From the NCBI GenBank assembly GCA_030490835.1, contig CM059973.1, positions 81,917,221 through 81,981,220 of the forward strand: 64,000 bases of DNA, read 5' to 3'. A program made the translations under genes and the position numbers. The notes beneath the pieces were generated by a model. That model did not search any database and was not told the origin of the DNA. It worked only from the letters and a program-made list of their open reading frames with translations. The DNA is from Annona cherimola. Lineage: Eukaryota > Streptophyta > Magnoliopsida > Magnoliales > Annonaceae. Of the stretch, positions 12,191 through 21,799 are shown in pieces; the first letter of the stretch is position 1, and each line of letters begins with the position of its first letter.

Positions 12191-12434
12191 GAGTGTGTTT
12201 GATATTTAATAGAACTTTTAAAACTTTTAAATATAAAACTTTTAGTGTAAAACTTTTTGAAATGGAAAAAAATAATATGATATGACTGAGATAATAACGA
12301 GAAGTAAAGAAAATAAAGTTAAAATAAATAAGTTAATTGTACAGATATCTAAGAAATGATTGAAAAATAACGCAATCATATAAAAAATGTGAAGAAATAA
12401 TTAAAAAGAGTAATAACGGAGAGTAAAAAGTCGA
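12191..12434 (+). repeat. Family-T MITE interrupted by a foldback element
   Basis: It starts GAGTGTGTTTGATATT and carries the family interior (AATATGATATGACTGAG, AAAATAAATAAGTTAATTG). It breaks off after GAGAGTAAAAAGTCGA where the foldback element at 12435 begins. The expected A/T-rich end appears to resume at about 12806 with TATAAAATTTTTTATATTAA, so the foldback element probably inserted into this copy. Confidence 0.6.
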
Positions 12435-12805
12435 GGGCTGATCTCATGTGGCCGACCACACGGGACCCCCCATGCGTCCGACTGTGGGACCCTTTTTTTT
12501 ATTTTTATTTTTTATAAATATGTAGAGCTACGTGTTTTAACTTATAAATCAAGTTTTTATCATTTTTGGATACTTTAAAGTATTTTTTCATGTCAAAAAA
12601 TTGCAAACATGTCACTATATTTAAAAATAAAAAAATACCTTAAAATATCCAAAAATAGTAAAACTTAGTTTATAAGTTAAACACACTCAACTCTGCATAT
12701 TTATAAATAAAAAAAAATTTGTTGGGGGGGGGGGGGGTGGGGGGAGGGGGGTTCCTATGGTTGGACACATGGGGTCCCATGCACCTGGCAGCATGGGATC
12801 ACCCC
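12435..12805. mobile_element. Foldback MITE with GGGSTGATC ends
   Basis: The left end is GGGCTGATCTCATG and the complement of the right end is GGGGTGATCCCATG. Inside these, both arms carry the phrases GGGACCCC and TTATAAATATG, and further in TTATCATTTTTGGATA and its complement. The right arm contains a nearly pure guanine run at 12724-12751. The element encodes nothing. No clean target-site duplication is visible, so the superfamily is not assigned. Confidence 0.65.
12724..12751 (+). repeat. Poly-G tract
   Basis: A run of fourteen guanines is followed by T, six guanines, A and six guanines. It lies in the right arm of a foldback MITE and is not mirrored by an equal C run in the left arm, so it probably expanded after insertion. 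Such a tract is prone to sequencing error. Confidence 0.7.
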
Positions 12806-12809
12806 TATA

Positions 12810-13913
12810 AAATTTTTTATATTAATAAGTCTATAGGATTGCCAAATATATCCAAAATTTTGGAACTTTTTTAGTCCACTCGAAAGCTAGTCTAGGTTTA
12901 CAACTTTCTAGAGACACATGCAGCGTGTTACAAACATAATTTTTTAATTTTTAAGACTACTTTTTACATTTTTAATGCAATTTTTCTTATCCTTAATATA
13001 TATTGTTATATTTTATCTTATTTCTACATCTTATTCAAGATTCTTGAATCCCTTCAAACAGTTATAGCCAACTTTAAGGAGAAGCTTAAAAACAAAAAAC
13101 TCTAATGTTGATTTTTTCAAATAAAAGATCCAGTATCATATTATTTATTTTTAAGGGTAAATAGACATGCGTTTTACTCTTTAATTTTAGATTTATTTTA
13201 AACATAACTACATTTGAATGATATTCCAAATATAAGAACTTCATCAATTACTTTGAAAAACTGAAATATATCTATAATATTACGAGATTACTCATATATA
13301 TTTTGATAGAGACAACTCATATATTTTTAAATATTTACATTGACTAAACTATCATGAAAATGGTGTTCTCTACATTTTAAAAAAATTCAAATCTCAAAAT
13401 TATGTTAAAAACTTATTTTTACTTTTCTTTTCAAATTTTATCTTTTTCTCCTCGAGGATTAAAATTGCTTAAAAGTTTTTGATGATTAATTGTGAGGGTT
13501 TAATTCAACTCCAGTAAATTCCATACCAACATCTCCAACTGCAGAAGACAGAACAGACAAGTAGTTTAATTATCATGCAAATAAGAAATGAAATAATTAT
13601 TTTTTATTTCATTATAAATAATGTACTGTTGCAAAAATGTTTTGTACAATAAGAAATAAACAACAAAATAATGACTTGTATAATTAACGTTAGTTATTAC
13701 AGCAGTATCGACAAGCATCAATCATTCTAATTACGGTATACAAAACTACCCAAGCAGCTGTTGCATTGGCGGCCCCCTTCAATAATAATTTGCTTCCACC
13801 TCTGCATGAAGGAACACAAGGATGACCAATTAGTTTCACAAATTTAATGATCAAAATAAATAAGATTGAGATATCAAGAAGCTTCACTGAAAGTTTTAAT
13901 TCACCTTTCTTGG
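12810..13913. other. AT-rich intergenic sequence and DUF1639 3' flank
   Basis: No gene is supported. The right-hand part, about 13680-13913, follows the stop codon of the minus-strand DUF1639 gene and may be 3' untranslated sequence. The open frame at 13690-13917 overlaps it but has no ATG at its beginning and no recognised domain. Confidence 0.35.
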
Positions 13914-14753
13914 TCAAGATGAAAGTTTGTGTAAATCTGCCATAATGTCAGCCAGCCCCGTTGCAGGAAATAGCCTCTGAACAAATTGAGAAATTGGAAA
14001 TGTTATCACTTGCAGACAAAGGCAATAACAAACTTCATGGTGGAGCTACTATTAAAAATAACAGATGAATCATGTTCGAAGTCTCAATGAAAATTATCCT
14101 GTGTTTCGATGTACACACTAATCTGGAAACAATAAAAAAAATCAATTAAACAAATTTCATTAAGACGGTAACTTAACTGCTCAGAGATCATGCATAATAA
14201 AAAAACCCTTCATCTATGAAAAAAGGAAGATTATCCAAGTATGGGGAAAAAACTCCAGACTTCCTAAAATCGCCCTGCTGGCCTTTTTCTTAGCTTACAA
14301 ATATCACTGTTGATCTTTAATTGGCATAGTTTTGAGAGTTAACATATTAACAATAGTAGGGTAATGATTCAATACAGAAGGGCCCCTTGTTTTTTAGTTT
14401 AATTATTTAGATTTAAGCCATTTATTTTGTTTAACACCGGTTGTTTTGTCATGGAATTAAAAATTTTCATTGAAAATTTATATTTTTATATGAAATTATC
14501 ATCTTTTGAAAAAAACATAAAAACTAGTATGTTTTAGAAGTAAATATATGACTATTAATTTTTTTAAAAATGTATAATATAATATACAGTGTATAAAAGT
14601 TTTCAACAATGTGACTTTTGAAAGCAAAAATTAACAGAAAAAGCATTGTAAATAATGTAGATTTTTAAAAATAATTCAAAATAAAAAAGGCCCCGCTTCA
14701 TTGAATCATTAACCCATAATATTATTAGGTTTTAACTGGATAAAGCAATCAAG

Positions 14754-14811
<58 letters not shown>

Positions 14812-15729
14812 GATAGATATTTGAAAAAGTAGATATCTGATTGAAAAAACAAGGGTAAAATAATAATAATAAGATAAAGGACATATAGAGATGGAGTATT
14901 TAAAGGGTAGAAATGATCACTGATGAGTGGGGTGTAGAAAATATTCATATTTCAATATGTGATTGAAAAAAAAAAAGGGTATGCGTATGTTAGATGGTGA
15001 TGAAGTAAATTCATGCAGATGGCAAATTTCCCAAGAACACCTCGCGCGAGCGCGTGTGTATGTTTTTTTATGAAACACCTCGTGTGTTTTAACGTCAATA
15101 ATCATACATCAACCTAGGGTTTAACATATAAAAATCACGGCAAAAGAGAGAAAAAGAACAAAATATTGAAAAGGTGTTTGAAAGTTTGAGGAGTTACTCA
15201 CATCCAATCTCTTGGGCCTCCTCTTCAACCTCTGAGGTGGCTGCAATCCCATCGCTTCTAGATCCTTTTCTACCTCTTTCTTGGATAGCCGAATCGCGAA
15301 CTGAAACTGATCCTTTGTCTTCTCCTCTCCTCCCACAACACTCTCGGATGGTCTTGGCCGCTTCAATCGTCTTGAATTATGATGAGAAGGTGCTTGCGAC
15401 GGTGAAAGATAAGCACCGACAGCTTCTTCTTGGCTCCCTTGCACCTTCTCTGGCGTCTCATTGGCGGTGGTAGCGGGCAAGGGTTTTGTCGACGGGGCGT
15501 TGGGATCTGCAGTTTCTTTGGTCTCGGTGGAACTGGAGCGAAGACGAATGACGATAGGGCTGTTTTTGAGGTCGCCAGAGGGAGAGGAAAAAGAAAGTGG
15601 AATCAAGTGATTAACGGTTGGGGGGATGGTGGTCATGGGTGGAACCGGAGCAGGCGTACTTCGTTTGGAAGGTGGGAGCCCGAAGCGGGTTCCTGGAGCC
15701 TTGCAGGTGATTAAGAACCCAGTTGGCAT
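13914..15729 (-). CDS. DUF1639 family protein (2 exons)
   Basis: The coding parts are 15202-15729 (176 codons) and 13914-13976 (20 codons plus stop), giving 196 residues. DUF1639 is a plant family of unknown function. Exon 1 has a Pro/Ser/Thr-rich N terminus, a basic stretch RRLKRPRP (120-127) and the core DQFQFAIRLSKKEVEKDL (140-157) and GLQPPQRLKRR (161-171). It ends at LD followed by a GTGAGT donor. Exon 2 follows TTTGTTCAG and encodes RLFPATGLADIMADLHKLSS, which mirrors the family's LFPGLWL..DLY.V tail. The intron (1,225 bases) holds an (AT)26 repeat. The start is the first Met of the frame. A (CT)25 run lies 21 bases upstream. The C terminus is shorter than in the neighbour at 20183-21578. 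Exon 2 was too short to appear as an open frame and is inferred from homology and splice sites. Confidence 0.8.
14757..14808. repeat. (AT)26 microsatellite
   Basis: A perfect alternating AT tract of 52 bases within the intron of the DUF1639 gene at 13914-15729. It is likely to vary in length between individuals. Confidence 0.95.
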
Positions 15730-15747
15730 GGAGGGAGGGAGCGAGCG

Positions 15748-15750
<3 letters not shown>

Positions 15751-15800
<50 letters not shown>
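15751..15800. repeat. (GA)25 microsatellite, (CT)25 in the DUF1639 leader
   Basis: Twenty-five perfect GA units, preceded by GCGAGCGAGC, start 21 bases upstream of the start codon of the minus-strand DUF1639 gene. In transcript sense the tract is (CT)25 and probably lies in the 5' untranslated region. GA/CT tracts are known targets of plant BBR/BPC proteins; any such role here is inference. Confidence 0.9.
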
Positions 15801-15803
<3 letters not shown>

Positions 15804-15869
15804 TAATCTTGGGTTTTGGCTGCGGATGGATTTAAAGTCGGGGAGAAGAAGTGCGTAACGAAAAACAAA

Positions 15870-18800
15870 TCGCAGCTGTAGAGTTACTATAATATCTATT
15901 CTGTCTGAGATAAATCCGCAGGACGTATGGCGCCGGTTACGGATTCTAACTGACGTGAACAGCGGGCTAAATAATCTATTTATAAATAAATAACATACCC
16001 TAAAGTAACAGTGTTATCTTAGAATCGCCTCAAATTCACATAAATGCCAAAGCACCAGTTCGGTGATGGGTTACATTTGCAGCATTTTAATATTCATCTA
16101 AATATAGATATTATATATTTATTTTTAAATTTTAACAGTTTCATATTCCTTATGAAATAATGTTTAATATTTATAACGTACATGTTTTCAATCAAAATGA
16201 TTTTTGGCATCATAAAAATGTATCTATATCAATTTACAATTTTCCATAATTTAGATGTATTAAGATTTTTTTTTTCAAAACAGCGAAAGTGACCATTTGT
16301 AGAAACTATTCTATGTAATAATTTGTCAAGCATCATTCCCCTTCTAATAAATATATTTACGAAAAAGGTTCTTATATATTGATAGTGATTCCCGGAGTAA
16401 TTTGTACAAATGATTGCTTTTCTTTACTTCTAATATATATATTTTAATATCTAAACCTTCATAATATTCATCAAGATATGTTTTTATATCAAGTCATGAT
16501 GAGAAAAATTAAATATTTTGAAAATTTTCTGTATTATATATTTATTCCAAAATTTAACACTTTCATATTTAAGCTACGCTCAGTAAAACTCCTCTTTTAT
16601 ATAACCATTTATTTTTAATATCTTGATAGTTGATTAAAAATCTATTCCATCTATTAGATTTAACATAATTTATATTAGGCCAAATTCTTCATATATCTAT
16701 GAATTTTTATCCCTAATTCCACTTATCTCTACAAAAATTTAAAAATGTCTTTTGTATTCACGAATTTTTATTATAATTCCATATATACATATATCGTTAG
16801 GAATCCGTTAAAAGAGTCATTAACCTCTTATGAAATGACGAACATATCCATCTCTAATTATGATTTTATAGAAAAAATTCATATTATAACGGATCTTTAG
16901 TAATTCTATATAACTCTAATATATTTGAATATGATTCTTTTATTTTGAGCAAAATAACTTTAAATTACATTAAGGTTTGACATATTTGTCATTTTACCTG
17001 GGCGTTAACGACCCATTTAACAAATTTTTAATGGCATGAGTATACGTGGAATAAGGATGAAAATTTATAGATATGATAGGTATTTTTGAAAATTCGTGGG
17101 TATAGGTGGAATTAAAAGTAAAATTCATAGATATATGTGGAATTTGCCCTTTATATTACTATAAAAACCTTTTCATTTATTTAGTTTATTTTACATGGGC
17201 CCATCTATAAATGTATAAAATCAACATAATAAATTAATTTAGTACTAAGTATAAATTTTTAAGTAGTATTTTTAATATATAAATGATAAAAAATATCATT
17301 ATTATGTGGTTAAATAATTCTATGAAGTATTATTATATTTTTATGAGTACTTATATATTACATCATCTCAACTGGTATTACAATAATGACGTAAGACATT
17401 TTTATAATTTTTAACAATATTTTACAAGTATCACAGAAACTTAAAGGAGAATAACGTCACCACTTATTGCTTTACATAAAATGCGGAGACAAGACTAGAA
17501 CCAAGGTCACCCACTCAATCAGGTATGAATTCGCACCATATTATGACATTTTAATATATATGTAAATGAATTTAATTATTTTTACACACAAATATATCTA
17601 TTTTTAAAGAAATGCGACTAATGCAATATTTGATTTGGATAAAATTTAATCTATTAGCTAAACAAGTGATGTTAAATATAATGAATAAATTGGATTTTGT
17701 ATCAATCATTAACATCTTAAAAATTAAGGGAGTTACATGGAGTCGTTTCTATGTAACTTGTTAAATATTTATCCTCAAATAATGTTAAATACTTTTTATA
17801 TAAGCTTTAAATAAAAGATTTTCAGTATCATAAATATATACTTGTTAAAGGTATGATCCTTTACAATCAACCTAAAATTGACCGATTTTAGGCTAAGCCA
17901 AAAACTTTTTTGTTTTTTTAATAAAACTATTTAGCTAAATGTATAAATCTCATCTAAAAAATACTTAAACATCTCAAAAATGATAAAAATTGGCATACAA
18001 ATTATATATATACTTATCTAAACAATTTTATAAAAAACCAGAAAATAAAAATAAATTTTGGGCAAGAGGCATAGGCCGTAAAGGATCATGCGTCATTAAG
18101 TTATTCATTACATGGTTGACATGTAAAAACAATTTTAAATTTTTAAAAACAACAATTTGTGTAAAAAACTACACAAATGTTTGGAGGAATCACTCTATTC
18201 GCAACCATATAAAATTCTTAAATTGAATCCGTATCAAGGTTCCCAAGACAAAATAATTTTTTCATTTTCAATACAAATTTACTAATTTCCAATACAATTT
18301 TACTCATTCTCAATACATATTATCACATCTTCACTGTGGATACAAGTTCAATACAAAAATCTTGTATAATTTGAAATACCGTCAATTGACAGGAAGCCTT
18401 AGTGGATGTAGGCTTTGGTTTTGAACTCATACCAAAACTTCAGGCAAATGGATGAAGGATCTAATAATGTACAAGAGTGTTAATCAAATTGCAAATAATG
18501 GCCGGCGTAGTTTTGCACTTTGCAAGCGTACCGAAACTTATTCCATCTTAAATCTTAATATTATGCAGGCCATCTTGAAATGACGAACATTAGCTGCTGG
18601 GCTAGGCGACCTTTTATCAGACTTCTTAGCCAAAAATCGGCCGCATGGTTCACGAGTAGAGCAAGCCAGCCTTTCATTACGTAAGAGAACTAGCATCTAG
18701 ATGCTTAAATGGGATAAGAGATTCATCATTCTCAGGACAACTTATTCCATTTTCAATGCAACTTTTTACATTTCTCATTTTTTTCATCTGTAATATATAT

Positions 18801-20180
18801 CTATTACATTCTCATCCCATTTTTCCATCCGATTTAATGATCCTGACCCCTTGGAACAGGCAGGGGACTTTAATAAAATGTGAATTAGATTCCATTACGA
18901 AAAAAATCTTTTATCATTTCTAATACATTTTCTCATTTTCCAATTCACAATAACCTTACTTCAGGTGGGGGATACCTCCACAAAATCAAGGACATAAGAA
19001 GTATGTCACGTTTACCCAAGAAAATATAAGGTGTATGCGTATCCACTGGCTTCGGACTCTGTTAAAACTGAACCCAGCAGGGCACAAAACATAGGAATTG
19101 GAGAGTCGAGAAGACAATGGAAGAACTTCTATGTCTCGAGATTAATAGCACCCACTGGAATTTCATATCAAAGAAACAGAACCTGTTACCCATCGTTTTG
19201 GTATTCAGGGCCAAAGTGCCTGCAACTGCCTAGAAAAATTGAACCTCAGCAAGTGTTATTCAAGCCCATAATGTTTTGGAAAATTTCCAGAAACGAGTCA
19301 TTGCTGCACTCCGAATATGAATCTCAGTTTTTTAGGATCTAAGGGAACCAATCAAGATCATAGTTAGAGGAAGATAAAAGGTCATTTCTTCTTGAACGTG
19401 AGAAAAATTTGTCTATAGAATGCCTATTTTGAACCTTTGAATACAGGAGTACATGAAAGTACATGGGTTTTCATTTTTCAGTCTCCTTCCTCACCACAGT
19501 GCTGGCTCAATTAAAGGAATTTCTAGCTAACCTACATGGCACAGAAGCCAGATACACAAAAAAAAATATGGTCTTCTGTTGCGATTCATCTTTAACCAGG
19601 ATACAGTCAAACATCCAAAACATCGGAAACAAAAAAGTTACATCCTCAGAAAAATAAATCAATAACAGAGAAAATGCCATGCATTTCAATGACTGTGCTC
19701 CGATTCAGATGCTTTGAACGCAATTTCACAGAAAACAGATACACTTTTAAAGCCAACACATTGCATCTCGTGATCCAGATAGCATTCACTTGCCTGACTC
19801 AGTTTACATAAACACTTTCAAAGATCACTCGAACCATTGCAAGACTAATCCATCAATGTAAAATGCAGCCAACATCTAATTTGTACACAAAAAATTCGAA
19901 TAGAACAAAATCAAACAATCTAAATGTTATTTCCATTGGCACATAACTTGTCTAACTGTATTCATAAACCTAATTTGGTCAACTTACAAATTACAATTCT
20001 AATCCAACTTGAATTCCAACATCCATCCAACAGACTGATCCATTTCTAACCAAACAATAAATAAAACAAGATACTTAAACAAATCAGATTAGTTTTTTAG
20101 GACAACATGTTTTTCATCTCAGTGATCTGAAAACTCAGGAGATGTTATTTGCTTTCCACTTTACAGAACAATAGCTTCTA
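15870..20180. other. Intergenic region between the two DUF1639 genes
   Basis: No gene is supported in 4.3 kb. About 16080-17790 is an AT-rich dispersed repeat; phrases such as GATTAAAAATCTATTCCA and TATAAATGTATAAAATCAA recur near 40010-40130. It is interrupted by Mutator-like element M3 (16678-17149). The stretch 18400-20180 is less AT-rich and may include the 3' untranslated region of the minus-strand gene ending at 20183. Open frames at 19031-19342 and 19463-19657 have no recognisable features. Confidence 0.4.
16678..17149. mobile_element. Mutator-like foldback MITE M3
   Basis: A 472-base element, the same length as M2. The left end is GGCCAAATTCTTCATATATC and the complement of the right end is GGGCAAATTCCACATATATC. 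The arms stay complementary for about 115 bases, with repeated ATTCCAC and ACGAATTTT phrases. A perfect 9-bp target-site duplication TTTATATTA is at 16669-16677 and 17150-17158. It has no coding capacity. Confidence 0.85.
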
Positions 20181-20182
20181 TT

Positions 20183-21578
20183 CTACTCCTTGTTCTCCTC
20201 ACGGATAGAGGTCACCAAAGTTGAAACAATTGGCCCCTGGCAAAATCTTGCAATTTCAAGAGCCCGCATTGCTACCATCTTTAAATCTGGAACAGAAATT
20301 CAAGAATAAAACATCAGTTATTCAAGCAGAAGAGGAATGATGGCATTGGAAACACTAGAGAGAGATGAATTAGCAATGAAGAAAAGCCAGTTTCACTATA
20401 AAGCCAATTTCACTATAATCGTCATGATTCATGGTATTGTGAAATGACATGCATCTCTCCGTGGCGCCAATCGCTCATAGTCAAGACCCACACTTCCCAG
20501 CAGCCATTAATAATGAGGGCATCATACTCACTAGAATGCAACCATAGTGCAAAACGTCCGATTTGGGCCAACACTAGCATCTCAATCTGTGCGTTCTTTC
20601 TAGGCCCCACGAAGTCAGCCGCATAGAGGACCAGAACATGCGCCGTGCCAGCAAAGAAGCATGGTAAGATGACAGAGTGCCTCATGCGAATACCGTTTCC
20701 ATTAACAAGGATCATGCAATTCAAGCTAGAAGAAGATGATTACCTGCCCAGCATGGTCATCAGGAACTCTGTATAAATCCAGCTTGACCTCAGACAACAA
20801 TAAACCAGGAAATGCTGCCTGTAGAAAACCATACAAACTGCATTAGATTTGAAGGAACCAAAAAGAAATGGGGAATTGAACAAAAAAACTACATCAACCC
20901 AAAAAATAGTCAGACTGAATTGAGAGAAACCCTTACATCAACTTGGCGCTGCACGATCCTGGCTTTTTTCTTGGGCCGTCTGGGCGGCTTTGAGCCTGTC
21001 ATGATAAAGAAATCCTCTACGATCTCATCTCTCGCCAGGGAGATCAAGAACTTCTTGCTCTTCTTCTCCTGCTTCTCCACCTCCTTCACTTCCCTAGCTG
21101 TCACCAAACCTCTCGACAGTGAACCCCAGGCGGGGCGCCCGCCACTGCCATTATCAGTCGGAGCCTTGCACGTTGCCCTCCTCGTCCTAAGATTCCAAGG
21201 ATGAAGATTCAGCGCCTCTCCAGCAGTCGATTCCTCCTCTCCGCCTTCCGGCACTTTGAAGCTCATTCGGTCAGCGACGGTGAGGAGGTGATCCATGAGC
21301 TTCGCTCGGACCTCTTCGATACCATCGTCGGCGGGGAGATCTCTCGATTTCTCGCACGGAGAAGGCGTGGCAGGTGTGTGGAAGCTTGTGGAGCGGTTGG
21401 GGGAGGTGTGGCCCACCGATTCAACGTCGGAAGGAAGAGATCTGGAATTGGAAGCCATGGAAGGGATTTGGCTGTGTGGATTGGTTTTCATGCAGCGAAG
21501 GTGTTGCTGCTTGCCCCATTTCAAGGGAGGCAGGGAGAAGTTGTGGAGAGGAGGGTGGGGTTTGGAGGCGGACGCCAT
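20183..21578 (-). CDS. DUF1639 family protein (3 exons)
   Basis: Coding parts are 20937-21578 (214 codons), 20744-20818 (25 codons) and 20183-20278 (31 codons plus stop), 270 residues in all. The N terminus has the family signature PLHNFSLPPLKWGK (10-23). The core is KKFLISLARDEIVEDFFIMT followed by GSKPPRRPKKKA. Exon 2 encodes AAFPGLLLSEVKLDLYRVPD, the conserved continuation. Exon 3 encodes MVAMRALEIARFCQG and ends EENKE. Intron 1 has a GTAAGG donor and a CTACAG acceptor. The last acceptor is ambiguous. TTAAAG before ATGG keeps the frame open, whereas the stronger-looking TTCCAG eight bases upstream would give Ile-stop and a 240-residue protein. The start is MASASKPHPPLHNF rather than the upstream Met at 21629, because family members begin just before the PLHNFSLP motif. 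The function of the family is unknown. Confidence 0.85.
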
Positions 21579-21717
21579 GGATTGCGATCGTAGCTCTTCG
21601 GTCGTCCAAGCGACCGAAAGGACCATCAAAGAACGGACGAAGCAGAAGAAAGACGACAGAAGGCGGAAGCAAAAAGCAAGAAACTGAGAGAGGCTTGCAG
21701 CGTTCCAAAGCCTTGGC

Positions 21718-21720
<3 letters not shown>

Positions 21721-21750
<30 letters not shown>
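21721..21750. repeat. (GA)15 microsatellite in the DUF1639 leader
   Basis: Fifteen perfect GA units lie about 143 bases upstream of the start codon of the minus-strand DUF1639 gene. They would be (CT)15 in transcript sense. The paralogue at 13914-15729 also carries a CT run in its leader. Confidence 0.9.
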
Positions 21751-21753
<3 letters not shown>

Positions 21754-21799
21754 GGACCCCCGAGAGGAACTTGCCGCGCAGCGCCTAACGTTCGGGAAA

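Noticed and set aside
13690..13917. 75-codon minus-strand frame next to the DUF1639 final exon
   Set aside because: It has no ATG start at its head and follows the stop codon of the DUF1639 gene, so it is more likely 3' untranslated sequence.
20422..20724. 100-codon minus-strand open frame
   Set aside because: It lies inside the second intron of the DUF1639 gene and shows no family motif; both flanking exons splice cleanly around it.
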